NCBI GenBank assembly: GCA_017643365.1
Contig: JAEPNO010000002.1
Location: 219,849-283,848 of the forward strand
DNA length: 64,000 bases
Reading direction: 5' to 3'
Origin: Balneolaceae bacterium
GTDB taxonomy: Bacteria; Bacteroidota; Rhodothermia; Balneolales; Balneolaceae
Below the pieces are notes generated by a model. The model was not told where the DNA came from, did no database searches, and was given only the letters and a program-made list of their open reading frames with translations. Within the stretch, counting starts at the first letter, position 1. Each line of letters begins with the position of its first letter. A program made the translations under genes and the position numbers. Shown here one piece after another: positions 19,244 through 29,619 of the stretch.

Positions 19244-20184
19244 TGGGTAGACTATTCGATTTCATGCTCCCGGACAACAAGTCTCCGCTTACGGCAGACA
19301 GCACCGACGGGCTATTTCATTTCATCAACGAAGTGAGTTTAATCTTTTTAGTGGGCATTACAATTGCTCTAATTTACTTCGCAATTAAGTACAAGCGTAA
19401 ATCCGAGGACGATAAGACCCCGGTAATCACGCACAACAACACGCTCGAGATAACCTGGTCGGTAATACCATTGCTCATTGTGATGGTTGTTTTCGGTTGG
19501 GGCTATTCCGGATGGTTGAACCTCAAAGCCGTTCCAAACGATGCTTACGAAATTCAGGCTACGGGTTATAAGTGGAACTGGAACTTCAACTACGAAAATG
19601 GTGCTCAAACACTAAATGAGCTTCACGTGCCTAAAGGCCGGCCTATCAAAGTAGTAATGCAATCGCGCGATGTATTGCATTCGTTCTTCATCCCCGACTA
19701 CCGAGTAAAACACGATGTTGTGCCTGGTAGATATACCTACGTTTGGTTCCAAGCTGAAGAAACGGGCGAATCTGTGATATTCTGTACTGAATATTGCGGA
19801 ACTAGCCATTCTGATATGTTGGCTAAAGTAATTGTACACGAACCGAACGAGTTTGAGCAATGGCTTGAACTTAATGGCGGCGGAATTCAAGGAACTCCCG
19901 TTGAACAAGGCGAGCAACTTGTATCGCTACAAGGTTGCCAAACTTGCCACAGTATCGATGGTTCGCCGAAAATCGGTCCTACTTTCAAAGGAATTTGGGA
20001 GCGTGAGCAACAATTAACCGACGGAAGTACGGTAGTTGTTGATGAAAATTATATCAGAGAGTCAATTCTGTATCCGGGTAATAAAGTTGTTGCCGGATAT
20101 CAGAACGTGATGTCGCCTTATGAGGGAAGACTAAGCGACGACGAAATCACTAACATTATTGAATACCTAAAAACCATTAATTGA
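19243..20184 (+). CDS. coxB: Cytochrome c oxidase subunit II with fused cytochrome c (caa3 type)
   Basis: Two N-terminal membrane helices are followed by a cupredoxin domain with a full CuA site: His in DVLHSFF, then C181 and C185 in [12 protein letters not shown], with H189 and M192. A fused cytochrome c domain with CQTCH (from residue 232) completes a caa3-type subunit II. It accepts electrons from ACIII and passes them through CuA to subunit I. Confidence 0.96.
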   Translation: MGRLFDFMLPDNKSPLTADSTDGLFHFINEVSLIFLVGITIALIYFAIKYKRKSEDDKTPVITHNNTLEITWSVIPLLIVMVVFGWGYSGWLNLKAVPNDAYEIQATGYKWNWNFNYENGAQTLNELHVPKGRPIKVVMQSRDVLHSFFIPDYRVKHDVVPGRYTYVWFQAEETGESVIFCTEYCGTSHSDMLAKVIVHEPNEFEQWLELNGGGIQGTPVEQGEQLVSLQGCQTCHSIDGSPKIGPTFKGIWEREQQLTDGSTVVVDENYIRESILYPGNKVVAGYQNVMSPYEGRLSDDEITNIIEYLKTIN

Positions 20185-20185
20185 T

Positions 20186-21925
20186 ATGGCGATCACAGAA
20201 GCGAAAAAAATGACCACTCTTCAGGTTAAGCGGTTCAAGCCATCAGAAAACCCAACAAATACGTTCTTAACCGACGAAAAAGGTGTTTGGGCTTGGATGA
20301 CAACCGTTGATCACAAGAAGATCGGCATCATGTACCTTGTTGCAGTTGCTTTCTTCTTTGCACTTGCAGGCTTTCTTGCAATTGCACTTCGAACAGAACT
20401 TTGGACACCGGCTAAAACTTTTATCGAAGCCGATACTTACAATCAGCTATTTACCCTGCACGGTGCCATGATGGTATTCTTTGTGTTGGTGCCTAGTATC
20501 CCGGCTGCCCTCGGTAACTTCATCTTACCTATGCAACTTGGCGCAAAAGATGTAGCATTCCCAAGATTGAACCTTGCTAGTTTATACATCTACGTTGCGG
20601 GTGCAATTTTCACTTTTGCAGCGCTTGCTTCCGGTGGTTTTGATACCGGTTGGACTTTCTACACTCCGTACAGCTCCGATGGAAACGGTGCCGGTGTAAT
20701 TTGGGTAACGCTTGGAGTTTTCATTTTAGGATTCTCCTCTATCCTTACCGGAACAAACTTTATAACTACTATCCATAAGCTACGTGCTCCCGGTATCACT
20801 TGGGATCGACTTCCACTAAACATCTGGGCACTGTATGCAACTTCGATTATTCAGGTATTAGCTACTCCTGTTTTAGCAATTACCATCCTGTTACTTTCTT
20901 TCGAGAACATCATGGATATCGGGATTTTTGATCCTGCTTTGGGCGGTGATCCAGTTCTTTTCCAGCATTTCTTCTGGTTCTATTCTCACCCTGCGGTATA
21001 CATTATGATTGTACCGGGTTTTGGAATTATCTCAGAAGTAATCTCAACATTTTCAAAGAAAACAGTTTTCGGATATTGGGCCATCGCTCTTTCTTCGCTA
21101 GCAATCGCATTTATTGGCTTCCTTGTTTGGGGTCATCACATGTTCACATCCGGACAAAGTGCCGTTGCAACAACTGTATTCTCATTCCTAACCTTCTTGG
21201 TAGGTATCCCAACAGGGATCAAAATCTTTAACTGGATTGCAACACTTTACCGTGGCTCCATCGACATGAAGACGCCAATGCTATATGTATTCATCTTCTT
21301 GTTCTTATTCTCGATCGGTGGTTTTACAGGTATTATGCTTGGTGCGCTTTCGGTAGATATTCACTTACATGATACCTACTACGTTGTAGCTCACTTTCAC
21401 TATGTGATGATGGGCGGTACGTTGATTGCTTTACTGGCCGGTTTACATTACTGGTGGCCAAAAATGACCGGTAAAATGTACAACGAAAAACTTGCTCAGA
21501 TTTCAGCAGTACTGATTTTTATCGGCTTTAACATGACTTTCTTGCCACAATTTATCATGGGTGCGCAAGGCATGCCGCGTCGTTATTACAACTATATCGA
21601 TCAGTTTACTCCGTTCCACCAAACATCCACTATTGGATCGTACATTCTTGGTGTTGCATTCCTGATTATTCTATACTACTTGGTTAAATCACTTTTCAGT
21701 GGAGAAAAAGCGCCTTCAAATCCATGGAACAGCCGTGGCCTAGAATGGCAATCAACTTCGCCACCAGATTTCCATAATTTTGATCACACTCCGGTTGTAA
21801 TCAACGGACCATACGACTACCACAAGCCAATGGAAGAATTCCAGTTAGGATTAGCGGTATCGCATGAAGGACACGACGCAGAGCATGCTCCTGCCGAAGT
21901 GGACACGACCGAAGAAAAAGCTTAA
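20186..21925 (+). CDS. coxA: Cytochrome c oxidase subunit I (A2-type heme-copper oxidase)
   Basis: This is the catalytic subunit, holding heme a and the heme a3-CuB site and pumping protons. The helix VI motif is [16 protein letters not shown] (Y266, S267, H268). A1 oxidases have HPEVY with a proton-channel Glu, whereas here Tyr and Ser precede the His, the pattern of A2-type enzymes such as the Rhodothermus caa3. GHHMFTSG supplies the CuB His pair, and [13 protein letters not shown] supplies heme ligands. The His-rich acidic tail is soluble. Confidence 0.97.
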   Translation: MAITEAKKMTTLQVKRFKPSENPTNTFLTDEKGVWAWMTTVDHKKIGIMYLVAVAFFFALAGFLAIALRTELWTPAKTFIEADTYNQLFTLHGAMMVFFVLVPSIPAALGNFILPMQLGAKDVAFPRLNLASLYIYVAGAIFTFAALASGGFDTGWTFYTPYSSDGNGAGVIWVTLGVFILGFSSILTGTNFITTIHKLRAPGITWDRLPLNIWALYATSIIQVLATPVLAITILLLSFENIMDIGIFDPALGGDPVLFQHFFWFYSHPAVYIMIVPGFGIISEVISTFSKKTVFGYWAIALSSLAIAFIGFLVWGHHMFTSGQSAVATTVFSFLTFLVGIPTGIKIFNWIATLYRGSIDMKTPMLYVFIFLFLFSIGGFTGIMLGALSVDIHLHDTYYVVAHFHYVMMGGTLIALLAGLHYWWPKMTGKMYNEKLAQISAVLIFIGFNMTFLPQFIMGAQGMPRRYYNYIDQFTPFHQTSTIGSYILGVAFLIILYYLVKSLFSGEKAPSNPWNSRGLEWQSTSPPDFHNFDHTPVVINGPYDYHKPMEEFQLGLAVSHEGHDAEHAPAEVDTTEEKA

Positions 21926-21949
21926 ATCAATCTAAAACTCAACTAATAA

Positions 21950-22615
21950 ATGGCTAATCATTCAGCATCTCACCCTGCTCATGTTCAGCACCATTTTGTA
22001 GATTCGGACCAACAGTTCGATTCTGCAAAGCTTGGAATGTGGGTATTTCTGGTGAACGAAATTCTCTTTTTCGGAGGGTTATTCTGTGCCTATATCATCT
22101 TCAGGGCATGGTACCCCGAACTATTCACCCAAGCAGCCCTACAACTCGACAAAGTTTGGGGTGGTGTTAACACGATCGTACTTATCGGTAGTTCATTAAC
22201 CGTTGCAATGGCTATTCGTTCTGCTCAAAGAAACGAGATTAAAGGCCTGCGCATCAACTTGATGATCACCATCTTACTTGCTTGCGTATTCTTAGTAATT
22301 AAGTATTTCGAGTACGAGCACAAGTTGCATTTAGGAATAGCTCCGGGCTTCTTTTGGAATCCTGCTCCTGAGGTAACAGCAACGTTAGATCATCCACAAG
22401 CTAACATCTTCTTTAGTATATACTATATGATGACCGGTATACACGGACTTCACGTTCTCGTTGGTATCGGATTAATGATATGGTTGTATATCCGCGCAGG
22501 AAAAGGTCATTTTAGCGCCGAGTATTACACTCCGGTTGAAATCACAGGCCTTTACTGGCACTTGGTTGATTTGATCTGGATTTTCCTATTCCCATTGTTA
22601 TACTTAATTGAATGA
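21950..22615 (+). CDS. coxC: Cytochrome c oxidase subunit III
   Basis: The 221-residue protein is a typical heme-copper oxidase subunit III with five membrane segments. The last part carries GIHGLHVLVGIG and GLYWHLVDLIWIFLFPLLY. A His-rich soluble N-terminus (HSASHPAHVQHH) precedes the first helix. It starts 24 bp after coxA. Confidence 0.95.
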   Translation: MANHSASHPAHVQHHFVDSDQQFDSAKLGMWVFLVNEILFFGGLFCAYIIFRAWYPELFTQAALQLDKVWGGVNTIVLIGSSLTVAMAIRSAQRNEIKGLRINLMITILLACVFLVIKYFEYEHKLHLGIAPGFFWNPAPEVTATLDHPQANIFFSIYYMMTGIHGLHVLVGIGLMIWLYIRAGKGHFSAEYYTPVEITGLYWHLVDLIWIFLFPLLYLIE

Positions 22616-22628
22616 GAGGTTTTTAGAA

Positions 22629-22946
22629 ATGAGCGCACAAGAACATCACGGACATCATATTGCATCAGTTAAAATGCTGTGGTCGGTTGGCATTGGGTTA
22701 ACCATTCTAACCGTTTTAACAGTAGTAGTATCATCGTTAGGTCTTCCTAGTCCTCTCGATATCTTATCAGCACTAGCCATTGCTTTAGCGAAAGCTTTTT
22801 TAGTAGCAACCTTTTTTATGGCATTAAAATGGGAGCACCGCTTTAATGCAGTACTTCTCATTGGTGCGGTTGTCTTCTTTTTATTGATGGTTGGAGTAAC
22901 CTTACTCGATACCATGTACAGAATTGAAGTAGTACCTTCTTTCTGA
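22629..22946 (+). CDS. Cytochrome c oxidase subunit IV
   Basis: This 105-residue protein has three membrane segments and matches the prokaryotic subunit IV family (VATFFMALKWEHRFN is characteristic). I chose ATG 22629 over an in-frame TTG at 22608 inside coxC. It is the last gene of the operon, with a terminator 22 bp beyond its stop. Confidence 0.88.
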   Translation: MSAQEHHGHHIASVKMLWSVGIGLTILTVLTVVVSSLGLPSPLDILSALAIALAKAFLVATFFMALKWEHRFNAVLLIGAVVFFLLMVGVTLLDTMYRIEVVPSF

Positions 22947-22968
22947 TCCCAATATCAGACAAATTCTT

Positions 22969-23002
22969 AAAGCTTCGATCAAATTTGGTCGAAGCTTTTT
23001 TT
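22969..23002 (+). terminator. Rho-independent terminator of the act-cox operon
   Basis: A perfect 10-bp stem (AAAGCTTCGA / TCGAAGCTTT) encloses a 10-base loop and runs directly into a seven-base T run. It sits 22 bp after the subunit IV stop codon and marks the operon end. Confidence 0.92.
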
Positions 23003-23042
23003 ATGTAAATGATTTCCGAAATCTTGGCTTTTCGATGCATTA

Positions 23043-23951
23043 ATGCAGAAATTGAGTCAAAAAGAATCTCGAATTATGAGCCTGAGTAAAACTACCTTCG
23101 GACACTTTAATTTATACACCATCGATACCGGGGATTTTAAACTCGACGGTGGTGCCATGTTTGGCGTAGTACCCAAAACGTTGTGGTCGAGAGGAATCCC
23201 GGCGGATGATAAAAACCGCATCACAATGACCGTTCGCTGTTTGCTGATTGAATCAACAAAAACCGGCAGAATTTATTTAGTAGATAACGGCGTTGGCACT
23301 AAGTTCAACGAAAAAATGATGGATATCTATCAAATTGATTACTCTGAAAAGTCATTACAAATGTCGCTTGAGCATCATGGCTTTAGTGCTGATCAGATTA
23401 CAGACATCATATTTACGCATCTTCATTTTGATCACTGTGGTGGAACTTCGTATTACAGCGAATCAGGTGAACTGGAACACACATTCAAAAATGCTACTTA
23501 CCATGTGAACGAACGCCATTGGCAAACGGCAACCAATCCTAACGCTAGGGAGAAGGCGAGCTTTCTGCCAGACAATATCAACCCGATTAAGTCATCGGAA
23601 AGATTGAATCTTGTTCCGGATGATCATCAATACGAGGAAGGTTTGGGAACCGTAATTGTAAACGGCCATACCATTGGGCAGCAATTACCGCTAATCAGTG
23701 ATGGAAACAGAAACATGTTATTTGCCGCTGATCTGCTCCCTACTCATGTTCATGTGCCGTTAGCTTGGGTAATGGGCTACGATATGTATCCCACAAAAAC
23801 ATTGAAGGAAAAGAAAGCAATTCTTGAACGCGCTACCCAAGAGAATTGGTTAATCTATCTAGAACATGACCATCAAAAAGAGATCATTACTCTCGAAAGT
23901 GATGGTAAAAGAGTCTCAGTTAAAAACTCTCATACTTTAAATGATCTTTGA
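23043..23951 (+). CDS. Metallo-beta-lactamase-fold hydrolase
   Basis: The metal-binding signature THLHFDHCGG (HxHxDH, from about residue 126) marks the MBL fold. ADLLPTHVH and EHDHQKE provide further His/Asp ligands. The overall layout resembles quorum-quenching lactonase/YtnP-like members, but the substrate cannot be read from sequence. ATG 23076 is an equally good start and would drop 11 polar residues. It stands alone after the operon terminator. Confidence 0.85.
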   Translation: MQKLSQKESRIMSLSKTTFGHFNLYTIDTGDFKLDGGAMFGVVPKTLWSRGIPADDKNRITMTVRCLLIESTKTGRIYLVDNGVGTKFNEKMMDIYQIDYSEKSLQMSLEHHGFSADQITDIIFTHLHFDHCGGTSYYSESGELEHTFKNATYHVNERHWQTATNPNAREKASFLPDNINPIKSSERLNLVPDDHQYEEGLGTVIVNGHTIGQQLPLISDGNRNMLFAADLLPTHVHVPLAWVMGYDMYPTKTLKEKKAILERATQENWLIYLEHDHQKEIITLESDGKRVSVKNSHTLNDL

Positions 23952-24008
23952 TTACAATTTATACTAATAAACCGTGTTTTTAACCTGACTATTCGATTAC
24001 TTATCTGA

Positions 24009-27000
24009 ATGAACACAACCGGCAAAAATAAATCTGAATATTTAAAGCATAAACTAGATGCAGCACATACTCTAATAAGTAATCGTGCCTCTAGAAATGC
24101 TTATGCCGTATCAATATTTTTTGCCGCTGCCTGGCTCGTTCTTTTTGTGTTGATGGAAACACAGTTTTATTTCTCTCCGGCAATTAAAATAGCTTCGATT
24201 TTACTACTCTTTGCTTTAGTTGCTTTCAATTTATGGAGAAATGCCTCGCGTAAAACTACCGTCGATTTCTTGGCCTTCTATCGGCAATTTAGCAGGCAAT
24301 CTAATCTCAAAGAGCTTGGGTACGCTCTCGACTTAGAACGTTCAGTAAATGCCAATCCGAAGCTGGTAGAAGCTGCTATTTACAAAAATCTGGAGTTAGT
24401 TGATGAGCAAAAATTCCAGGATGCGTTAACCCAGTATATAAATGGGAATCCTGCTTCGGTTCAATTCAAGAAAAATGTGCGGTTTTCGATTGTGGCGATG
24501 CTAGTTGCCGTGTTTAGTTTCTGGAATTTCAGTGAGGCCACACAACGATATTTTAGTCTTGCACAGTCGTTTGAGAAACCAAATCCATATAACTACACCA
24601 TTACTCCCGGCGATATTACCTTAGAACAAGGGAGTCTCTTTGAAGTAAATATTCAATTTATCGGCGATTCTCCGGACGAAGTCTCGTTATATCTCAAAAC
24701 TCCTGTTGAAGACACATTCAGAAAACGAGGTATGGATTCGAGAAATGGTGTTTTCAGTTCAACACCCATCGAGATAAATACAAACCTGAGTTATTTTATT
24801 GAAATGGACGGGTATAAGTCGGGGGTATTTTCGGCGAATGTGCAATTACGGCCAAGGTTTTTACAGCTTACTGCTACTGTTCTCCCTCCTGCATACACCA
24901 AACTTGATTCTGTTTCATTCAACTATCCGTTTTCCCAAATTAATGCTCCTGAAGGTAGCCGTATTAGATTAAATGGAGAGATCAATAAAACGGTAAGTGA
25001 TTTAAAACTCATCAGCAAAAGCGAAAGTGTAGATCTTTCACCGACAAATGAACATCGTTTTTCTTACACCTTAGAGGTTTCAACCAACGATACCCTTCAA
25101 TTTTATATGAAAGACGGGAGTGGACTTGAGAACTTAAATCCTTTTGAGTTTACGATTGAACCAATCGAAGATGCTTTTCCTCTAGCAGAAATTATCGAAC
25201 CCAATTCATCTGTAACTCAGGTTGAACCGTCGGAGCTTGCTCTGTTATATCGAACTACCGATGATTTCGGGATTACTTCTTCAAAACTTAAGTATCAATT
25301 AATTCGCGCGTTTGTTGATGAACCCATTAAGGGATCTATTTCACTTTCTAATCCCACTAACGGAAGTTTACAAGGTCATACTTGGGATGTGAGTTTGCTT
25401 GAATTAAAACCCAAAGATGAAGTAACTTTTTGGATTGAAACCACCGATAACGATGCCGTTAATGGGTACAAAACTAGTCGTTCGGATGTGTTAAGCTTAA
25501 CCCTCCCTTCCTTGATCGACTACTTCGAAGAATTAGATGAAAAGGAAAATGAAGTCGGATCAGAACTAGATGATGTAGCTGAGAGCTTTGATGAGATGCA
25601 GCAGCAGTATGAGCAGTTTAAAGAGCAATTGAAGGAGAATCCGCAGGTTGATTATCAGGACATGCGCCAGCTTCAGGAAGTTCAAAATCAACAAGAGGAG
25701 ATTCAGAATAGAGTCGAAGAGCTGAACAAAAAATTTGAAGAGCTGAAGGAAGAATTGAATGAAAATAGTCTGCTTTCTGAGGAGACTTTAGATGCGTACG
25801 AAGAGCTTCAAAAACTAATGGAAGAGATTGATGATCCTGCTTTTAAAGAAGCATTAGAAAAATTACAAGAAAATATGAGCTCGATGACCCCGGAGCAGCT
25901 CCGTGAGGCTATGGAAAATGCAGAGTTTAATGAGCAACTTTACAAAGAACGGATCGAGCGTACGATCGAATTATTCAAGCAATTGAAACTGAACGCTGAT
26001 TTAGACAAGCTCGCTAAAGCGTATGAAGATATGGCTCGGCAAGAAGAGCAGAATAATAATTCTGATTCGCCCAATGCGGAAGCTCAAAACGAATCTATGC
26101 TTGAGCAAATTGAACAACTGAAAGATCAATTAGATAAACTTTCTGAAAATACTTCACCAAAGAACGAACAAGCAATTAGTGAATTACAAGAGTACAGCAA
26201 AAAAGAAATTGAAGATATTAAAGAGCAATTAGCTCAAAGATTGGAAGAATTACAAAACCAGGAAGCACAATCTGAATCTGATTCATCCGGTGAAAAAGAA
26301 GGTGACCCGCAGCAAGGATTGAATAACGGGAAGCAAAATAAAATTCAAAAGCAATTCAATGAATTAGCCGAGTTAACACGCAATTCGATGCAACAAATGA
26401 ATCAACAACAGATGAATGTAAACATCGCCGGTTTGCAGTACATTTTGTATTCGTTGATCAATCTAAGCATGGAACAAGAAGATTTAGTGAGCTATGCTTC
26501 AGGTGCCGAAAGTAGAAGTCAGGCTTATATCGGATATGCTCGCGATCAGAAAAACGTAGAGAATATTTTTGCAAACTTATCGGATTCGTTGTTTCAGCTA
26601 TCAAAAGAAATCCCTCCATTTTCGAATCAAATTAATCAGGAAAAGCTTGAAGTAGAGCGCTTAATTAAAGCTGCCTTAACTCAAATGGCGGAACGAAATC
26701 AAAGCAGAGCTTCAGTAACAACGCGTCAGGCATTGGGTGGAATTAATAAGTTGTCATTTTTGGTGGCAAACTTACTTGAGCAAATTCAAAATCAACAAAA
26801 TTCGGGTGGTGGAAGTGGCTCGATGTCTGCCCAACAGATGATGGAACAAATGCAGCAAATGGGTGAAGGACAGCGGCAGTTAAATCAACAGATTCAAGAT
26901 ATGATAAACGATATCCAAGGAGAGCGTCTGAGAGAAGACCAGATGGAGCGCCTGGATCAAATGTCGCGCCAACAAAATGCTATTCGTAAACAGCTACAGG

Positions 27001-27389
27001 AATTACAACGCAATGGCGGTATGGAGGCGGGTGATGAGCTCGGTAGCGAACTGGAGCGTATGATCGAACAAATGGAAGAAACTATTAATGATCTACGTGG
27101 TGGTGCTGTAGACCCAACGCTTATCGAGCGTCAACAAAATATCTTGTCGAGAATGCTTCAAGCTGAGGATGCGTTACAAGAACGAGATGAAGAAGAGCGC
27201 CGTGAAGGGCAATCTGCAGAGGACTTTAATCAGGTAACTCCGCCTGAAATCACCTTAGAAGAACTGGAGAAGCAAATCAGAAATCGACTGAACGATCCTA
27301 ATTTCACCAAGTATGCTCCGGATTATCAGCGATTAATCGAGAAATACTTCGAGTTATTAAAGGAAATCCAGCAAAGAGAAATTCAGTAA
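24009..27389 (+). CDS. Large DUF4175-type membrane-anchored coiled-coil protein
   Basis: The 1126-residue protein has two hydrophobic segments near residues 35-75 and a third near 155-175. A beta-rich extracytoplasmic region follows, to about residue 505. From there to the end it is long Gln/Glu-rich coiled coil (repeats such as MQQQYEQFKEQLKE, QMMEQMQQMGEGQRQLNQQ). This is the architecture of the Bacteroidota DUF4175 family. Its function is unknown, but a structural or scaffolding role at the envelope fits. Its last seven bases overlap the convergent HAD gene. Confidence 0.8.
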   Translation: MNTTGKNKSEYLKHKLDAAHTLISNRASRNAYAVSIFFAAAWLVLFVLMETQFYFSPAIKIASILLLFALVAFNLWRNASRKTTVDFLAFYRQFSRQSNLKELGYALDLERSVNANPKLVEAAIYKNLELVDEQKFQDALTQYINGNPASVQFKKNVRFSIVAMLVAVFSFWNFSEATQRYFSLAQSFEKPNPYNYTITPGDITLEQGSLFEVNIQFIGDSPDEVSLYLKTPVEDTFRKRGMDSRNGVFSSTPIEINTNLSYFIEMDGYKSGVFSANVQLRPRFLQLTATVLPPAYTKLDSVSFNYPFSQINAPEGSRIRLNGEINKTVSDLKLISKSESVDLSPTNEHRFSYTLEVSTNDTLQFYMKDGSGLENLNPFEFTIEPIEDAFPLAEIIEPNSSVTQVEPSELALLYRTTDDFGITSSKLKYQLIRAFVDEPIKGSISLSNPTNGSLQGHTWDVSLLELKPKDEVTFWIETTDNDAVNGYKTSRSDVLSLTLPSLIDYFEELDEKENEVGSELDDVAESFDEMQQQYEQFKEQLKENPQVDYQDMRQLQEVQNQQEEIQNRVEELNKKFEELKEELNENSLLSEETLDAYEELQKLMEEIDDPAFKEALEKLQENMSSMTPEQLREAMENAEFNEQLYKERIERTIELFKQLKLNADLDKLAKAYEDMARQEEQNNNSDSPNAEAQNESMLEQIEQLKDQLDKLSENTSPKNEQAISELQEYSKKEIEDIKEQLAQRLEELQNQEAQSESDSSGEKEGDPQQGLNNGKQNKIQKQFNELAELTRNSMQQMNQQQMNVNIAGLQYILYSLINLSMEQEDLVSYASGAESRSQAYIGYARDQKNVENIFANLSDSLFQLSKEIPPFSNQINQEKLEVERLIKAALTQMAERNQSRASVTTRQALGGINKLSFLVANLLEQIQNQQNSGGGSGSMSAQQMMEQMQQMGEGQRQLNQQIQDMINDIQGERLREDQMERLDQMSRQQNAIRKQLQELQRNGGMEAGDELGSELERMIEQMEETINDLRGGAVDPTLIERQQNILSRMLQAEDALQERDEEERREGQSAEDFNQVTPPEITLEELEKQIRNRLNDPNFTKYAPDYQRLIEKYFELLKEIQQREIQ

Positions 27390-28129
27390 TTTAAATTGTA
27401 CTCGATAATTTTATGATAGGCTTCGAGTACTCCATCGGTTGATTTACCACGCAATGCCGTTGATACTGCTTTTACCTGATCTGTGGCGTTAGATGGTGCA
27501 AAAGGCAGTTTTACAATGCTGAGACCGGGAATATCCCCGCTTGAATCTCCAATGTAAGCCACCTCATCTAACGAGTAGCCAAAGTGCTTACAAATCATTT
27601 TAATCCCCTCCCCTTTATTCGCCTTGCTGAGAATAATATTTACCGAAACCTCGGTATGATGAACTTCGAAATGCGGGTAATATTCTGCAATAAATTCTTT
27701 ACAAATATCCCGAATTTCGTAAATCACCTCAGAGTTTTGATTGATTATGCCAATATCAGTGAATTTCGCGAACTCGGGAATGGTTGAATTATACTTAGGA
27801 ATAATATGCTCTTTGTTCCATGCCTTTATTTCTTCAACATCGCGCTTTCGATCAGCAGTTAATTCAGGTGTCCAAGTGAGAATGTTCTGCTCTACATCGT
27901 ACATGCCGCCACCACTTTCGAATAAGAATGGAATTCGAATTCCCAAAATTTGAGCCATTGCTTCGGCATAAGGCATTGGTCGACCCGTGCAAATGGTTAG
28001 CGGGGGAATATTAGGATCAGATTGACTGTTTAAATTAAGTTGTCTGATCTTAGAAAAAGCTTTCCAATCTGGAGTTATAAAAGGATCAGTGACACAGCCA
28101 TCTAAATCCGTAATAAAAAGTTTAATCAT
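27383..28129 (-). CDS. HAD-superfamily phosphatase, Cof/SPP-like
   Basis: Motif I is FITDLDGCVTD with the nucleophile Asp8 and acid/base Asp10. The late motif YIGDSSGDIPGL matches the HAD-IIB (Cof, sucrose-phosphatase-like) subfamily, with a cap domain between. The substrate is unknown, probably a sugar phosphate. It starts two bases after the BatA-like gene, so the pair is likely co-transcribed. Confidence 0.85.
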   Translation of the reverse strand: MIKLFITDLDGCVTDPFITPDWKAFSKIRQLNLNSQSDPNIPPLTICTGRPMPYAEAMAQILGIRIPFLFESGGGMYDVEQNILTWTPELTADRKRDVEEIKAWNKEHIIPKYNSTIPEFAKFTDIGIINQNSEVIYEIRDICKEFIAEYYPHFEVHHTEVSVNIILSKANKGEGIKMICKHFGYSLDEVAYIGDSSGDIPGLSIVKLPFAPSNATDQVKAVSTALRGKSTDGVLEAYHKIIEYNLNY

Positions 28130-28131
28130 GT

Positions 28132-29148
28132 TTATTTAGCTCGGTAATTCGGAATGGCAATAGCTGCAACAAAACAAAGTAGTGCTATGGCTCCTAACCA
28201 TTGGTATTGGTTTTTAAAATCTGCGTACTCTTGACTGCTAAACTCACCCTTTTCAAGCTCATCGACACGTGCAAGAAATGCATCAATACCGTCATTACCA
28301 CGTTCTATCGAATAGTAATTTCCATTTCCTTGTGAGGCAATTTGCCTTAATATTCCTGATTGCAAGCTCGTTGTAACCACACGCCCTTCTCGATCGCGCT
28401 TGTATCCGATTAGCTGACCTGTATCTTCCTCATAAAGCGGTATTGTAGTTCCATCCTGAGTTCCAATCCCTAAGGTGTACACAGAAATATTCGCAGAAAT
28501 CAGCTCCTGCAGTGCTTCTTCATACGATTGGCCGTGATCTTCACCATCAGAAATTATCAATAATACTTTTGCAGCTTCTGTTGAGGATTCCTCTAACGAT
28601 TGAAAGGCTGCCAGCGACATTTCCATAGCTGCTTTAAAATCTGTAGCAGAGCTCGGCATTTGATCGGTATCGACAATTTCTAAAAACAGTAGGAGTGCAG
28701 AGTAATCTAATGTCATAGGACTTTGCAGATAAGCCTCTCCGGTAAAGACCACTAATCCAACTCTGTCACCTTTCAGGCGTTCGATCAATCTCCGGATTTC
28801 AAACTTTGCCTTATCTAAGCGATTAGGGCGCACATCTTCTGCGTTCATGCTCGCTGATAAATCCAATGCAATGAGCATATCAACGCCACGTCGTTTAACT
28901 TCGCGTACTTCGGTACCGACTTTTGGTCCGGCTAATGATACGATGAGAAAGATCAAGCCGGTTACCATTAACGATATTTTTAAGGCATTCCCGGTATCCC
29001 AAAATCCAATTCGTAGTGATTGGAATAGCTCTAAATCGAAAAATTTTTGTTGTGTTCGCTGAATAGATCGTCCTCTCCACCACACTAAACCAATGAGTGC
29101 AGGAACGAGTAGCAATAGCCAGAGATATGTAGAATTTTCCCAGATCAT
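28132..29148 (-). CDS. BatA/BatB-like von Willebrand factor A membrane protein
   Basis: Two N-terminal hydrophobic segments (about residues 8-24 and 57-74) precede a VWA domain with an intact metal-ion site DLSAS (residues 96-100). A C-terminal membrane helix (about 318-334) and a short basic tail close the chain. This is the arrangement of Bat (Bacteroides aerotolerance) proteins. The usual moxR/DUF58 partners are not in the window. Confidence 0.87.
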   Translation of the reverse strand: MIWENSTYLWLLLLVPALIGLVWWRGRSIQRTQQKFFDLELFQSLRIGFWDTGNALKISLMVTGLIFLIVSLAGPKVGTEVREVKRRGVDMLIALDLSASMNAEDVRPNRLDKAKFEIRRLIERLKGDRVGLVVFTGEAYLQSPMTLDYSALLLFLEIVDTDQMPSSATDFKAAMEMSLAAFQSLEESSTEAAKVLLIISDGEDHGQSYEEALQELISANISVYTLGIGTQDGTTIPLYEEDTGQLIGYKRDREGRVVTTSLQSGILRQIASQGNGNYYSIERGNDGIDAFLARVDELEKGEFSSQEYADFKNQYQWLGAIALLCFVAAIAIPNYRAK

Positions 29149-29160
29149 TTTAGTTACTTG

Positions 29161-29550
29161 TTACAGGTTTCTAGGTTCTAGTTTTGGGGCATTCCAATTA
29201 GATTCGACATATTGAATAAAGGAGTAAATTTTTTTACCTAATAACTCATATTGAGATACTAATTCTTCGAGTGAAAACTCTAATTCATGTGTTTCTGAGA
29301 TCATTTGTAAATGCCCCAGAGTTTCATCACATGAGCTCTGGGCATAAGTTAAAAACTTAATGAAGTCTTGTTTATATCGTTTCCTTCCATATCCCTCGAT
29401 GATATTATCTTTTATACTTTTACTTGATCTTCTGATTTGGCTGCCTTGTTCATAGAGCTCATATTTTGGCAGTTTTAGACTCATCTTGTGAACTTTCACT
29501 GCTAACAAAAATGCTTGATTGTAAATATCTAAATCGCGATAACTTTTCAT
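29161..29550 (-). CDS. Four-helix-bundle protein (23S rRNA intervening-sequence S23 family)
   Basis: The 129-residue protein matches the S23/four-helix-bundle family (SYRDLDIYNQAFLLAV, RRSSKSIKDNIIEGYGR). These were first found in intervening sequences of 23S rRNA genes, but here the gene is free-standing, away from any rRNA. It sits between the BatA-like and glycerate kinase genes and is flanked by low-complexity repeats. The role of such stand-alone members is not known. Confidence 0.85.
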   Translation of the reverse strand: MKSYRDLDIYNQAFLLAVKVHKMSLKLPKYELYEQGSQIRRSSKSIKDNIIEGYGRKRYKQDFIKFLTYAQSSCDETLGHLQMISETHELEFSLEELVSQYELLGKKIYSFIQYVESNWNAPKLEPRNL

Positions 29551-29619
29551 CTTTATTTTATCATATCAAACCAGCAACCAGCAACTTCAAAATATACCCA
29601 TCAACATAGAATTCACCAA

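Noticed and set aside
29161-29550. Ribosomal protein S23
   Set aside because: The family name S23 is historical. The protein is a four-helix bundle linked to rRNA intervening sequences and no rRNA gene is nearby.
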